Shown: positions 27,756-35,820, counted from the stretch's first letter. The stretch: 38,883 nt of DNA from Clostridia bacterium (GCA_017410585.1 JAFQQM010000059.1:1-38883), one strand, 5' to 3'. Program-made: numbers and translations. Notes: generated by a model from the sequence alone, not told the origin.

Positions 27756-28483
27756 TCCATATTGCCGGTCAATCCCATAATAAGGGTGAGCGCCGCCAGC
27801 GGCGCGGTCTCACAGCGCAGGATACGGGAGCCGAGCGTGGCGGTCTTGCCGCCACCGGCAACCAGCGCGTCCACCTCGGCGGGCGAGATGCCGCCTTCCG
27901 GTCCGACGAACAATCCGAGTTCGGTCGGTTGCTCGCGCAGTAACGCCGAAAACGGCTCGCCGCCCGCCTCGTAGCAAACAAACAGCGGTTTAGCGGTCAT
28001 TTGCGGCAACGCCTCGCGGAAGGTCATCGGCATCGCCACTTCCGGCAAAATGCCGCGCCCGCACTGTCCGGCGGCCTCGTTGGCGATCTTTTGCCAGCGC
28101 TCGGTTTTTTTGGCGGCCTTCTCCCCCGGTTTGGCAATGGAGCGGGAGGTGACAACCGGCACGATGCGGAATACGCCCAACTCGACCGCTTTCTGGATGA
28201 TCCATTCCATCTTCTCGCCCTTGGACAGACCCATATACAAAGTGACCCTCACCGACGGCTCGGTGACCGAGACCGATCGCTCGGTCACGGTCAGCAGGAC
28301 GTCATCTCCGTCGAACCCGTCGATGACCGCCCGATAGTCGTGGCCCTGTCCGTCGCAAATTACCAAAAACTCCCCCGCGTTCATCCGCAGAGAACGGCGG
28401 ATATGCACCCCGTCCTGACCGCTGATGCGGAGCGTTTCCCCCACCTCGGCGGGGATATCCCGATGTTGAAAAAAGCGTGGCAT
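27752..28483 (-). CDS. rsmE: 16S rRNA (uracil1498-N3)-methyltransferase RsmE
   Basis: Methylates N3 of U1498 in 16S rRNA using SAM. The protein has 243 residues: an N-terminal PUA-like domain (HIRRSLRMNAGE, VICDGQG) and a C-terminal SPOUT knot with the signatures KGEKMEWIIQKAVELGV, FVGPEGGIS and LGSRILRCETAPL. The ATG at 28483 follows GGGGGTAG. The stop codon shares bases with that of the convergent BofC-like gene. A palindrome, GTATTATCGA-AA-TCGAATAATAC (28509-28531), lies in its probable promoter, which may be TTGTAT-16-TACTAT. Confidence 0.95.
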   Translation of the reverse strand: MPRFFQHRDIPAEVGETLRISGQDGVHIRRSLRMNAGEFLVICDGQGHDYRAVIDGFDGDDVLLTVTERSVSVTEPSVRVTLYMGLSKGEKMEWIIQKAVELGVFRIVPVVTSRSIAKPGEKAAKKTERWQKIANEAAGQCGRGILPEVAMPMTFREALPQMTAKPLFVCYEAGGEPFSALLREQPTELGLFVGPEGGISPAEVDALVAGGGKTATLGSRILRCETAPLAALTLIMGLTGNMD

Positions 28484-28508
28484 AAAACTACCCCCTACTT
28501 TTCAAATA

Positions 28509-28531
28509 GTATTATCGAAATCGAATAATAC
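28509..28531. promoter_or_regulatory. Palindrome in the rsmE promoter region
   Basis: GTATTAT-CGA-AA-TCG-A-ATAATAC, an AT-rich imperfect palindrome 25 bp ahead of the rsmE start. It has the look of an operator, but no regulator can be named. It is also the only intergenic sequence between the HAD phosphatase and rsmE. Confidence 0.4.
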
Positions 28532-28540
28532 AAATTGTAT

Positions 28541-29188
28541 TCATAAAAACAGGTTTTTCATATTTTCTGCGCTGTCAACGACCCATTTTGCGCCCGCATT
28601 CCATAATTCTTCGGCGGTGCCGTAGCCGTAAGAAACGCCGCACGGAATGGCACCGACAGCCAGCGCGCCCTCTATATCATAGAAACGGTCACCCACCATC
28701 ACGACGCGGCTTTTATCGGTGATGCCTAACCGCTCGCAAGCGGCGGTGATGAGCGCCGGTTTGGTGCTGTGCTGTTCGTCCAGACCCGCCCCCACCAGCA
28801 CGGTGATCAACCGATCCAGCCCGAAATGCGCCGCCACGGTGGTGGCGAATACTTCCGGCTTGGAGGTGGCGATACCGGTGGGGATACCCGCCTCTTTCAG
28901 CGCGGTCAGCAGGTCGATGATGCCGTCGTACAGTTCGGCCTCGTACTGCCCGATCGGTTTATACCGTTCGCGGTAGGTATCGGTCAGGATCGCCGCTTCC
29001 TCGTCGCTGCAACCGGTCACCGCCTTAAATTGCACCGGCAAAGGCGGCCCGATGAAGGAGCGTAACTGCGCCGGCGTGATGGGCGGAAATCCCCGCTTTT
29101 CCAAGGCGTAAGAGACGCAATTGTAGATGCCTTCTTCGCTTTTGACGAGGGTGCCGTCGAGGTCAAAAAGAATAGCCGAATAGCGCAT
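28541..29188 (-). CDS. HAD-superfamily phosphatase (Gph/PpaX-like)
   Basis: Haloacid-dehalogenase phosphatase of 215 residues; likely substrates are phosphoglycolate, pyrophosphate or another small phosphate ester. Motif I is LFDLDGTL (7-14, with the nucleophile Asp9 and acid Asp11), the cap domain lies at about 17-85, motif II is IATSKP (Thr/Ser about 107-109), motif III the Lys in STKPALI, and motif IV VGDRFYDIEGA. It looks complete. The ATG follows AAAGGA. It is 20 bp downstream of the ferredoxin terminator and may be read from the ferredoxin promoter by read-through. Confidence 0.88.
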   Translation of the reverse strand: MRYSAILFDLDGTLVKSEEGIYNCVSYALEKRGFPPITPAQLRSFIGPPLPVQFKAVTGCSDEEAAILTDTYRERYKPIGQYEAELYDGIIDLLTALKEAGIPTGIATSKPEVFATTVAAHFGLDRLITVLVGAGLDEQHSTKPALITAACERLGITDKSRVVMVGDRFYDIEGALAVGAIPCGVSYGYGTAEELWNAGAKWVVDSAENMKNLFL

Positions 29189-29207
29189 ACTGTTTTATCC
29201 TTTCATA

Positions 29208-29241
29208 AAAATTGCCGAACAGCCACACACTGTTCGGCAAT
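29208..29241 (-). terminator. Terminator of the ferredoxin gene
   Basis: ATTGCCGAACAG (29211-29222) pairs with CTGTTCGGCAAT (29230-29241). On the minus strand it is followed by TTTTATG. Confidence 0.9.
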
Positions 29242-29264
29242 TTCGGTTTTTCAGCCAGAAACGA

Positions 29265-29432
29265 TCAAGCCTCCGGAGCGCCCACCGGGCAAACCGCGGC
29301 GCAGGAACCGCAATCGATGCAGGTAGCCTCGTCGATCACATACTTGCCGTCACCCTCCGAGATCGCGTCGACCGGGCACTCACCCGCGCAGACACCGCAA
29401 GCGATGCAAGCATCCGAAATTTTGTAAGCCAT
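29265..29432 (-). CDS. 2[4Fe-4S] ferredoxin, clostridial type
   Basis: A 55-residue electron carrier, the standard length of clostridial ferredoxins. Two cluster motifs are visible: CIACGVCAGECP (about 9-20) and CIDCGSCAAVCP (about 38-49), each CxxCxxCxxxCP. The sequence begins MAYKISDACIACG and ends VCPVGAPEA. The ATG at 29432 has a perfect AGGAGGTG site, and the gene has its own promoter and terminator, consistent with high expression. A likely partner is the pyruvate:ferredoxin oxidoreductase of this window, and hydrogenases or other reductases elsewhere. Confidence 0.96.
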   Translation of the reverse strand: MAYKISDACIACGVCAGECPVDAISEGDGKYVIDEATCIDCGSCAAVCPVGAPEA

Positions 29433-29462
29433 GAACAGACACCTCCTTTAAGTCTTTTTCTT

Positions 29463-29492
29463 ATCATACCACAAACCGCTTGAAAAAATCAA
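29463..29492 (-). promoter_or_regulatory. Promoter of the ferredoxin gene
   Basis: Minus strand: TTGATT (29492-29487), 18-bp spacer, TATGAT (29468-29463), overlapping the end of ricT. CTTGA-TTTTT-TCAAG also makes a small hairpin that may end the ricT transcript. Confidence 0.65.
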
Positions 29493-30388
29493 GACTGTTG
29501 CGGTTTTTCCCCTTTGTTTTTTTGCTGTTTGTTGTTTTGCTGTTTCTTTTGTTCCGGCTTGCCGCCCTTGTTGTCCTTTGCCAGCACGGTCACCTCATCC
29601 TTATGGACGGAGATCGGTGCGGCATCGGGATCTTTTTCCAACCGCACCTTCAGTTTGCCGGTCAGCAGGCTGACCTCGGTGACCGATCCTCTCCCCTCCG
29701 GCGTGTTGACGAGCGCGCCCTGCCGCGGGGTGTTGCGGATGAGATCTTCATACGCATCCTGCTCATACTTCAGACAGCACATCAACCGCCCGCAAGAGCC
29801 GGAAATTTTGGTGGGATTGAGCGAAAGGCCTTGCGATTTGGCCATTTTGATGGACACCGGCTGGAAATCCGGCAGGAAGCGGGAACAGCAAAACGGCTGA
29901 CCGCAGATGCCCAGACCGCCCAGCATCTTCGCTTCGTCGCGGACGCCGATCTGGCGCAGTTCGATGCGGGTATGGAAGACCGAAGCGAGATCGCGGACCA
30001 GATCGCGGAAATCCACCCGCCCGTCGGCGGTGAAGAAGAACAGGATCTTACTGCCGTCAAAGGAACATTCCACGTCTACCAATTTCATATCCAAACCGCG
30101 GGAAGTCACCTTTTGCTGGCAGACGCGCATGGCTTCTTTTTCCTTTTCGCGGTTGGCGTTTACCCGCCGGATATCTTCCGGTAGCGCCGCACGCAGTACC
30201 GGCTTGAGCGGCGATACCACCGTGCTGTCATCCACCTCGGAGTTGCCGATGGTCACTTCGCCGCATTCCACGCCGTGTGCCGTTTCGACCACCGCGTAGT
30301 CGCCCTTGGCCAGTTGCATACCGGCGGCGGGCGCAAAATAATAGGTTTTTCCGCCTTCACGGAAGCGGATACCAACGATCGTTGCCAT
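29489..30388 (-). CDS. ricT: PSP1-domain protein RicT (YaaT)
   Basis: Subunit of the Y/RIC complex, which in Bacillus acts with RNase Y in mRNA maturation and affects sporulation and biofilm entry. The protein has 299 residues. The PSP1 core spans about 5-215, with GVECGEVTIG near the start and the conserved C-terminal cysteine-rich part GLGICGQPFCCSRFLPDF and GSCGRLMCCLKYE; these cysteines can hold an Fe-S cluster in the Bacillus complex. The tail is a Lys/Gln/Asn-rich low-complexity stretch of about 25 residues. It follows holB by 24 bp, the conserved Firmicutes order. Confidence 0.95.
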   Translation of the reverse strand: MATIVGIRFREGGKTYYFAPAAGMQLAKGDYAVVETAHGVECGEVTIGNSEVDDSTVVSPLKPVLRAALPEDIRRVNANREKEKEAMRVCQQKVTSRGLDMKLVDVECSFDGSKILFFFTADGRVDFRDLVRDLASVFHTRIELRQIGVRDEAKMLGGLGICGQPFCCSRFLPDFQPVSIKMAKSQGLSLNPTKISGSCGRLMCCLKYEQDAYEDLIRNTPRQGALVNTPEGRGSVTEVSLLTGKLKVRLEKDPDAAPISVHKDEVTVLAKDNKGGKPEQKKQQNNKQQKNKGEKPQQS

Positions 30389-30412
30389 AAAAGACCCTTT
30401 CTGTGGCGTTGT

Positions 30413-31411
30413 TCACCGACCGACCGCCGCACGCAGTTTGGCGCACAGTTCGGTGATAAACAACGCGTGATTGATGTTGCGGAACTGCATTTTTTCCAGT
30501 ACCGCGATCGTATCCAATAATTGTACCAACTGACCGGCGGTCATCGCCTTGGCCAGTTTTTCCGCCGTTTCCGGCGAGGGAGACAGCCGCTCCGATTGCC
30601 CGCACTTGGCCGAGATCGCATCACGGAACAGCAAACGCAGTTCCCGTAAAACGCCTTGGATCAGCACCGGATCGCGCTGTGGCAGTTCGTTGCATTTCGC
30701 CAGCAACGTCGATTCGGTCGGAGCGAGGATCGCCTCCGCGATAGCGGGCGCCAGCGTCAGGCTGTTTTTCCAGTCATCCTCGCTCAGCGCTTCACGGATG
30801 ACCCCAAGACACCCGCCGTACAACCGCGTGACGGTGCGGAGATCTTCTTCGCTTTGTTTGGGGAAGTTTTCCCGCAACCACGGCAACGCTTCCTCCTCGC
30901 TTACCCCGCGTAGCGTCAGCGCAAAGGTGCGGGAGCGGATGGTCTCCAGCAGTTCAAACCGACTGCGGCAGGTGAGGATAAAGCGCAGATGCTTCGGCGG
31001 TTCTTCGATGATGCGGAGCAGCGCATTTTGCCCTTCCAACGACAGCGCGTGCGCGTTTTGCAACACAAACACGCGGCAAGCCGCTTCGTTGGGCAGACGG
31101 TAGCCTTCCTCACGCAGTGTACGCACCGTGTCGATGCTGAAGGAGCGGGCACGGTCACTGCCGCCGTAATAGGTAATATCGGGATGGGTGCCGGCGGCCG
31201 CTTTGATGCAATCGGGGCAGATTCCGCAAGGCCGTGCGGCCGCATCGCTGTGGCGGCAGACCGCCGCTTTGGCCAGCAATCCCGCCAACGTACGTCGGCC
31301 ACTGCCGGTCGGTCCTTCGATAAGCAGAGCGTGCGGCATCCGCCCGCTGACTGCCAAGGAGGATAACTGTTCTTTTAATTCGGCATTGCCGATCAATCCG
31401 TCAAATCGCAT
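30413..31411 (-). CDS. holB: DNA polymerase III delta' subunit
   Basis: Clamp-loader subunit of the replicative polymerase. The protein has 332 residues: an AAA+ fold with GPTGSGRRT at the P-loop position (about 33-41), a zinc-binding set of cysteines (CRHS..CGICPDC, about 52-68), HALSLEGQNALLRIIEEPP as the Walker B/sensor region (about 117-135), and SRTFAL at the position of the usual SRC motif. The P-loop lysine is replaced by arginine, so this subunit may not hydrolyse ATP, as in some delta' proteins. It starts two bases after the darA stop. The DNA-facing collar domain is complete. Confidence 0.94.
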   Translation of the reverse strand: MRFDGLIGNAELKEQLSSLAVSGRMPHALLIEGPTGSGRRTLAGLLAKAAVCRHSDAAARPCGICPDCIKAAAGTHPDITYYGGSDRARSFSIDTVRTLREEGYRLPNEAACRVFVLQNAHALSLEGQNALLRIIEEPPKHLRFILTCRSRFELLETIRSRTFALTLRGVSEEEALPWLRENFPKQSEEDLRTVTRLYGGCLGVIREALSEDDWKNSLTLAPAIAEAILAPTESTLLAKCNELPQRDPVLIQGVLRELRLLFRDAISAKCGQSERLSPSPETAEKLAKAMTAGQLVQLLDTIAVLEKMQFRNINHALFITELCAKLRAAVGR

Positions 31412-31413
31412 AG

Positions 31414-31734
31414 TTATAACCGCTCAAACCGATCGACCGGTATCACAAACACCGTCGCGCCGCCGACGCAGACGCTGACGGGGTTATCGCTCAAACCGGC
31501 GGCGCTGTGGATGGTATTCGGGACGATCTGTGTCCGTTTCTTGCAATTGTGTTCGACGATGGACAGCACCGTGTCGACTCGGTCTTCCTCGGTGCCGATC
31601 AGCAGTGTGACGTTAGAGGTCATCAGAAAACCGCCGGTCGTCGCCAGTTTCGTGGAGGTAAACCCCTCTTTATTCAGCGCCGCCTGCGTCTTGCGGCTGT
31701 CTTCCTTATTGACGATCGCCAGAACCATTTTCAT
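31414..31734 (-). CDS. darA: Cyclic-di-AMP receptor DarA (PII-like, YaaQ)
   Basis: PII-like trimeric protein that binds c-di-AMP. The protein has 106 residues, matching the family (about 109). It begins MKMVLAIVNKED and contains FTSTKLATTGGFL, the glycine-rich ligand-binding loop, and TLLIGTEEDRVD. Several ATGs stand in a row after GGTGGTGAG; 31734 gives the best spacing and the family's usual N terminus, with 31737 as the alternative. It heads the darA-holB-ricT unit, a well-conserved Firmicutes order, and has a clear promoter. Confidence 0.93.
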   Translation of the reverse strand: MKMVLAIVNKEDSRKTQAALNKEGFTSTKLATTGGFLMTSNVTLLIGTEEDRVDTVLSIVEHNCKKRTQIVPNTIHSAAGLSDNPVSVCVGGATVFVIPVDRFERL

Positions 31735-31768
31735 CATACTGCTCACCACCAATATTATTTCACCTTAT

Positions 31769-31797
31769 AGTATACTCTATTTTTTAGCGGGTGGCAA
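31769..31797 (-). promoter_or_regulatory. SigA-type promoter of darA-holB-ricT
   Basis: Minus strand: TTGCCA (31797-31792), 17-bp spacer, TATACT (31774-31769). Confidence 0.75.
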
Positions 31798-31802
31798 GTA
31801 CT

Positions 31803-32594
31803 TTATTCCGATTTTTTCAGCAGTCGGAGATTTCTTGCCGGCACGCCCCCACCGCGCCAACCGTACGCTTTGCCGGTCAGATCGGTCAACGAGGCATCGG
31901 TCAGTTCGTTTTCGTAAGACGTAAAGCAAGGGTGAGGGTCGATGACCGCCGTTTTGTTGAGCGGACAGATCTCCTGACAGAGGTCGCACCCCCACGCCGA
32001 ACCGCCGCGGCGCAGGTACGCCGTTTCGCGTTCGGTCAACTCCCCTTTTTTCTGGGTGATGGCGGAGAGGCATTCGCCCCCGTCGGTCAACCGACCGGTG
32101 GGACAGACCTTACCGCAGGCACCGCAATGGAAACAGCCGGCATCGGTCGCGGCCACGGCGCCGACTTCGCGGTCGGTGACGATACAGCCGATAAACACGA
32201 AACTGCCGTAGGTGCGGCTGTAAAACAGGCCGTTATCCCCGCGAACACCCAATCCCGCGCCGACCGCGGCGGCCACCTCCGGTAGAGGGGAGTTGTCAAT
32301 AAACGGCTGGTACTGCCCGTCCGGATCCTGCCGGCGCAGGGCGTCGGTCACCCGTTGCAGTACCTCGCCGGCGGCATGGTGGTAATCGTTCACCGCCGCA
32401 TAGCGGGAGAAATTGACCGGCGGTCTCGGATGGATGCGGTAGGGAAACAGCAGGACCAGTACGGTGGCGGCGTTTTCCGGCAACCGCGAGGCGGCACGGC
32501 AGGGGAGAAGATGGGATGAGACCGCCGAAAAAGGGCAGACTCCGGCTTCACAGCCTTCGGCGGCGGCCGCCGCCAACAACCGTTCTTTTGTCAT
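31803..32594 (-). CDS. queG: Epoxyqueuosine reductase-like iron-sulfur protein (QueG family)
   Basis: Cobalamin- and Fe-S-dependent enzyme family that performs the last step of queuosine synthesis in tRNA. The protein has 263 residues from the ATG at 32594 behind AAAGGAGA; a 20-codon extension upstream would run into the rpsT terminator. Two 4Fe-4S motifs are clear: CFHCGACGKVCPTG (about 160-173) and CDLCQEICPLNK (about 207-218). The N-terminal part carries NFSRYAAVNDYHH and DNSPLPEVAAAVGAGLG typical of the family. It is shorter than E. coli QueG (379 residues) because the C-terminal HEAT-like domain is missing, as in many Clostridia relatives, so the exact reaction is less certain. It follows rpsT. 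Confidence 0.82.
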   Translation of the reverse strand: MTKERLLAAAAAEGCEAGVCPFSAVSSHLLPCRAASRLPENAATVLVLLFPYRIHPRPPVNFSRYAAVNDYHHAAGEVLQRVTDALRRQDPDGQYQPFIDNSPLPEVAAAVGAGLGVRGDNGLFYSRTYGSFVFIGCIVTDREVGAVAATDAGCFHCGACGKVCPTGRLTDGGECLSAITQKKGELTERETAYLRRGGSAWGCDLCQEICPLNKTAVIDPHPCFTSYENELTDASLTDLTGKAYGWRGGGVPARNLRLLKKSE

Positions 32595-32612
32595 CGGTTT
32601 CTCCTTTCTACG

Positions 32613-32642
32613 AAAAAAGCAACCTTGCCATGCAAGGTTGCT
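32613..32642 (-). terminator. Terminator of rpsT
   Basis: AGCAACCTTGC-CAT-GCAAGGTTGCT (32618-32642), followed on the minus strand by TTTTTTCG. It overlaps the leader of queG, which has no separate promoter, so queG probably depends on read-through. Confidence 0.92.
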
Positions 32643-32665
32643 CTCGTTTGTCATCGTAATGGGGC

Positions 32666-32920
32666 TTAGGCGTTAGCCTTTTTCGCAAGGGCGGACTTTT
32701 TCCGTGCAGCGGTATTCTTGTGCAGGATACCCTTCGCGACCGACTGGTCGATCTTCTTCTGAGCCAGACGGACGGCCTCGTCCTTGTTCTCAGCACCGGT
32801 CTCGATAGCGGTGTTCGCTTTCTTCAGCTCGGTCTTCAGAGCGGACTTCACGGCTTTACGCTGAGCGGTCTTGGCCTCGATCACTTTGACACGCTTTTTA
32901 GCGGATTTAATGTTGGGCAT
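32666..32920 (-). CDS. rpsT: 30S ribosomal protein S20
   Basis: Primary 16S rRNA-binding protein of the small subunit. The protein has 84 residues from the ATG at 32920 ([13 protein letters not shown]), behind GGGAGGTG; a GTG two codons upstream is less likely. The whole chain is the expected highly basic helix bundle, with [11 protein letters not shown] and [18 protein letters not shown]. It has its own promoter and terminator. Confidence 0.98.
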   Translation of the reverse strand: MPNIKSAKKRVKVIEAKTAQRKAVKSALKTELKKANTAIETGAENKDEAVRLAQKKIDQSVAKGILHKNTAARKKSALAKKANA

Positions 32921-32960
32921 GGTCACACCTCCCCGAATTATTCTAAATCACGCATTCGTT

Positions 32961-32989
32961 ATCATAACATAAACATTTCCGGATTGCAA
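32961..32989 (-). promoter_or_regulatory. SigA-type promoter of rpsT
   Basis: Minus strand: TTGCAA (32989-32984), 17-bp spacer, TATGAT (32966-32961). CCGGATT..AATCCGG forms a hairpin around the -35 side (about 32979-33011). Confidence 0.75.
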
Positions 32990-33020
32990 CAGTTTTTTTT
33001 CAAAATCCGGAATTTTTTGA

Positions 33021-33047
33021 GTATTTACCAGTTTTCGGGGGGACAAT
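33021..33047 (+). promoter_or_regulatory. Possible forespore (SigF/SigG-like) promoter of gpr
   Basis: GGGGACAAT (33039-33047) matches the SigF -10 pattern GGnnAnAnT. GTATT at 33021-33025 resembles the -35, but the 13-bp spacing is shorter than usual. No SigA promoter is seen here. Tentative. Confidence 0.35.
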
Positions 33048-33081
33048 AACGGTGTTTCTTTGTGAAAAAAGGAGTGGGATG

Positions 33082-33924
33082 ATGCATTATCGTACCGATC
33101 TGGCGACCGAAGCGGTGGCCGTTCGCGGTGATTTAACGGCCGCTGATTTGCAAAAAACCGAGGAAAAACGCGGAAAATGGCGGATCACACGGGTGAGGAT
33201 CGGCTCGGACAGGGGTGAACGCCTGCTCGGCAAGCCGCAAGGGCGGTATATCACCGTTCGTCTGCCGTCGTTACCGCAGGAGACCGCCGCGATGAGCGGT
33301 GCGGCACGGCTGATCGGCACCGAACTGGCGGCGCTGTTGCCGCCGGAAGGGATGGTGTTGGTGGCGGGGCTGGGCAATCCGTCGCTCACCGCCGACTCGT
33401 TGGGGCCGTTGACCGCCGGCAAGGTGGTGGCGACGCGGCAACCGTTTGGCGGGGAAACGACCCTCCGCCCGACGGCGGTGCTGATCCCAAACGTTTGCGG
33501 TGTGACCGGTTTGGACAGCGCCGAGCAGGTACGGGCGACCTGCGACCTGCTCCGACCGACCGCCGTCATCGCGGTGGATGCGCTGGCGGCCGCTTCGGCG
33601 GAACATCTCGGGGTGGCGGTGCAGTTGACCGATACCGGCGTCTCTCCCGGTTCCGGCGTTGGCAACCATCGCTCCGCGATCACGGCGAAAACGATGGGGG
33701 TACCGGTTATCGGGCTGGGCATTCCGACGGTGGTGGATGCCCGCACGCTGGTGGCGGAATTGACCGGTCTGGAACTGACCGAGCGGCATCTGCCGCCGAT
33801 GAACGTCACCCCGCAAGATATTGACCTGACGGTGCGGCAGGCGGCGCGATTGCTCAGTATGAGCATCCACGCGGCGTTGCATCCCGAACTGCCTCCCGAA
33901 CGGTTGACGGCCTTGGCGGAATAA
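33082..33924 (+). CDS. gpr: GPR endopeptidase (germination protease)
   Basis: Spore protease that degrades the small acid-soluble DNA-protecting proteins when a spore germinates. The protein has 280 residues from one of two tandem ATGs (33079, 33082) after AAGGAGTGGG. The family signatures are clear: RTDLATEA at the N terminus, VAGLGNPSLTADSLGP (about 98-113), VDALAAASAEHLG, and the signature DTGVSPGSGVGNHRSAI (about 188-204). In the family an N-terminal propeptide is cleaved off before RTDLA-like sequence; here little precedes it. spoIIP follows 41 bp downstream, the classic gpr-spoIIP pair, and shows that the host forms spores. Confidence 0.95.
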   Translation: MHYRTDLATEAVAVRGDLTAADLQKTEEKRGKWRITRVRIGSDRGERLLGKPQGRYITVRLPSLPQETAAMSGAARLIGTELAALLPPEGMVLVAGLGNPSLTADSLGPLTAGKVVATRQPFGGETTLRPTAVLIPNVCGVTGLDSAEQVRATCDLLRPTAVIAVDALAAASAEHLGVAVQLTDTGVSPGSGVGNHRSAITAKTMGVPVIGLGIPTVVDARTLVAELTGLELTERHLPPMNVTPQDIDLTVRQAARLLSMSIHAALHPELPPERLTALAE

Positions 33925-33965
33925 TCTCGCTTATTCCCGCATATCGTGGTGTGGGAGGTGAGCGG

Positions 33966-34976
33966 ATGAGACGGACCGGAAAACGCCTGCTGTCGGCGTT
34001 ACTGTCGCTTACGGTGCTGTCAGCGGCGTTGGTGTTGCCGGTATGGGCGCATCAACAAAGCGGAGAAATAGGGGGTACTTTGTTGCAAAGCGAGACCCTG
34101 CCTGACCCACCCAAAGCGTTGCCGGTGATGGGGGAGGAACTGACCGAACAGCAACCGCTGTTGTTGCAAGCCGCGACCGTCCCGCCGCATGGCAACGGCG
34201 GCATCGTTTCGGAGGAGATCGTCGGCGGCGGCAGTGGAATCGGACAAGGCGTTTTTATCAAAAACGCCAGCGGTGTTTCAACCGATTGGTCGGCGTTGTT
34301 GGAAGGAGAAACGGTGCGTTTTTCCGATACCGATCAGCCGCAGGTGCTGATCTTTCATACCCACACCACCGAAAGTTATATGACCTACTACGCGGGATAT
34401 TATAATAATGAAGACGTGGGACGTCCCACCGATATCCATAAAAATATCTGCGCGGTGGGGGAGGTGCTCGCCAACCGCCTGCGGTCGGCGGGCATCGGGG
34501 TGATCCACGATACCACGCTGTACGATTACCCCAAATACACCGGCGCGTACGGACGCAGTCGTGAAACGGTGGAAGAAATAACCGAAAAGTACCCCTCTAT
34601 CTGCTTGGCGATCGATCTCCACCGCGACGCCATCCTGCGGGATAGCGTTACACGGGTCAAGCCGACCGTGACGGTGGACGGACAAAAGGCGGCGCAGGTG
34701 ATGCTGGTGCTGGGGGCGGGGGAGTCGGCCGATAACCCCAACCCGACATGGAGAGAGAATGTCCGGTTGGGGTTTCGGCTGGCATCGGTATTGGCGGCGA
34801 TCGAGCCGGATCTGTCCCGTCCGGTCTCGCTGACCGAGTCAAACTACAATCAGCATCTGCTGCCGCAAGGGGCGATGCTCCTGCTGGAGATCGGCACCGA
34901 TGTCAATACGTTTTCGGAGGCGATGGTCTCCGCCTCACTGGTGGGGGATGCGCTGGTAAGCATTATGGGCCGGTGA
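33966..34976 (+). CDS. spoIIP: Stage II sporulation protein P (SpoIIP)
   Basis: Membrane-anchored amidase/endopeptidase that, with SpoIID and SpoIIM, degrades septal peptidoglycan so that the mother cell can engulf the forespore. The protein has 336 residues from the ATG at 33966 behind GGAGGTGAG. It has a signal/anchor helix (about 9-28), a low-complexity linker, and the catalytic domain with zinc-ligand motifs LIFHTHTTESY (about 125-135), AIDLHRDAI (about 214-222) and LLLEIGTDVNTFSEA near the end. Its 3' end overlaps that of the convergent noc gene by 14 bp. Confidence 0.95.
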   Translation: MRRTGKRLLSALLSLTVLSAALVLPVWAHQQSGEIGGTLLQSETLPDPPKALPVMGEELTEQQPLLLQAATVPPHGNGGIVSEEIVGGGSGIGQGVFIKNASGVSTDWSALLEGETVRFSDTDQPQVLIFHTHTTESYMTYYAGYYNNEDVGRPTDIHKNICAVGEVLANRLRSAGIGVIHDTTLYDYPKYTGAYGRSRETVEEITEKYPSICLAIDLHRDAILRDSVTRVKPTVTVDGQKAAQVMLVLGAGESADNPNPTWRENVRLGFRLASVLAAIEPDLSRPVSLTESNYNQHLLPQGAMLLLEIGTDVNTFSEAMVSASLVGDALVSIMGR

Positions 34977-35763
34977 TGGGGGACATTTTGGGAATTCGGA
35001 TGAGATACTCGTAGGCGTCCTCCGTTTCCCGCTGTTCCGCCTTGGCGGCCACACCACTGCGCTTCATCGTATCCACTGCGTGTTCCACCGTGTTGAAAAA
35101 CAGCCGTACGTCCCGCACCAGCGGTTTGACCCGCCGCTTCGGCGATGGGTGCAGACGGGCGGCAACCGCCCGTTCGGTCTGTGCGACCGTCCAGTTTTCG
35201 GCGATCATCCGGCGTAGTACCGGTTCCCGTCCGGCTTCGTCCAACCGCAGTAACGCGCGGGCGTGCCGTTCGGTGCAACCGGCGGCGGCCAGCCGTGTGC
35301 GCTGGTCGGGGGAGAGTTGCAACAGCCGCAATTTGTTGGCGACCGCCGGCTGGGACAATCCCAACTGCTTGGCCACTTCGGTCTGGGTCAGTTTACCCAC
35401 TTCCATCAACCGGCGGATGCCCTCCGCTTCTTCAAAGCAATGCAGGTCCTGCCGCTGTAGGTTTTCCACCAACGCCAATACCGCCGAACGCGTTTCTTCC
35501 GCCTCGATGATATGGCAGGGAACGGTGACCAGACCGGCCCGAGCGGCGGCGCGCAGACGCCGTTCTCCGGCAACCAACACGGGGGTATCTCCTTCCAGCA
35601 CCACCGTCAGCGGTTGCAGAATACCGACCTCGCGGATGCTGGCGGTCAGACTCGCCAGCGACGCTTCCGAGAAGACCTGCCGCGGTTGGTGGGGGTTGGG
35701 GCGAATGCGGGAGACGGGAAGTTCCACCACCCGCCCGACAAGTGACCGATGAAATAACGGCAT
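34963..35763 (-). CDS. noc: ParB-family nucleoid occlusion protein (Noc)
   Basis: CTP-dependent DNA clamp of the ParB family. Its place directly after rsmG and mnmG, apart from a soj/spo0J pair, points to Noc, which blocks division over the chromosome. The protein has 266 residues. The N-terminal domain contains IRPNPHQPRQVF (about 20-31), LVAGERRLRAA with the CTP-binding GERR (about 69-79), and ENLQRQDLHCFEEA (about 102-115). The helix-turn-helix follows: TEVAKQLGLSQPAVANKLRL (about 130-149). The ATG at 35763 is preceded by AAAGGATG, which lies inside a stable hairpin. ParB proper cannot be fully excluded because genes beyond the right edge are unseen. No parS or Noc-binding palindrome was noticed. 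Confidence 0.85.
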   Translation of the reverse strand: MPLFHRSLVGRVVELPVSRIRPNPHQPRQVFSEASLASLTASIREVGILQPLTVVLEGDTPVLVAGERRLRAAARAGLVTVPCHIIEAEETRSAVLALVENLQRQDLHCFEEAEGIRRLMEVGKLTQTEVAKQLGLSQPAVANKLRLLQLSPDQRTRLAAAGCTERHARALLRLDEAGREPVLRRMIAENWTVAQTERAVAARLHPSPKRRVKPLVRDVRLFFNTVEHAVDTMKRSGVAAKAEQRETEDAYEYLIRIPKMSPITGP

Positions 35764-35769
35764 ACAAAA

Positions 35770-35820
35770 ACATCCTTTCCTTTTTCTCCAGTTTACGGGG
35801 GAGAATAGGGGAAAGGATGT
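35770..35820 (-). promoter_or_regulatory. Hairpin sequestering the noc ribosome-binding site
   Basis: ACATCCTTTCC and GGAAAGGATGT pair perfectly over 11 bp (35820-35810 with 35780-35770), with an inner TTCTCC/GGAGAA stem. The downstream arm contains the noc Shine-Dalgarno AAAGGATG and is followed by TTTTTG directly before the ATG. It can thus act as a terminator between rsmG and noc, or as a switch that hides the noc site. Confidence 0.7.
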
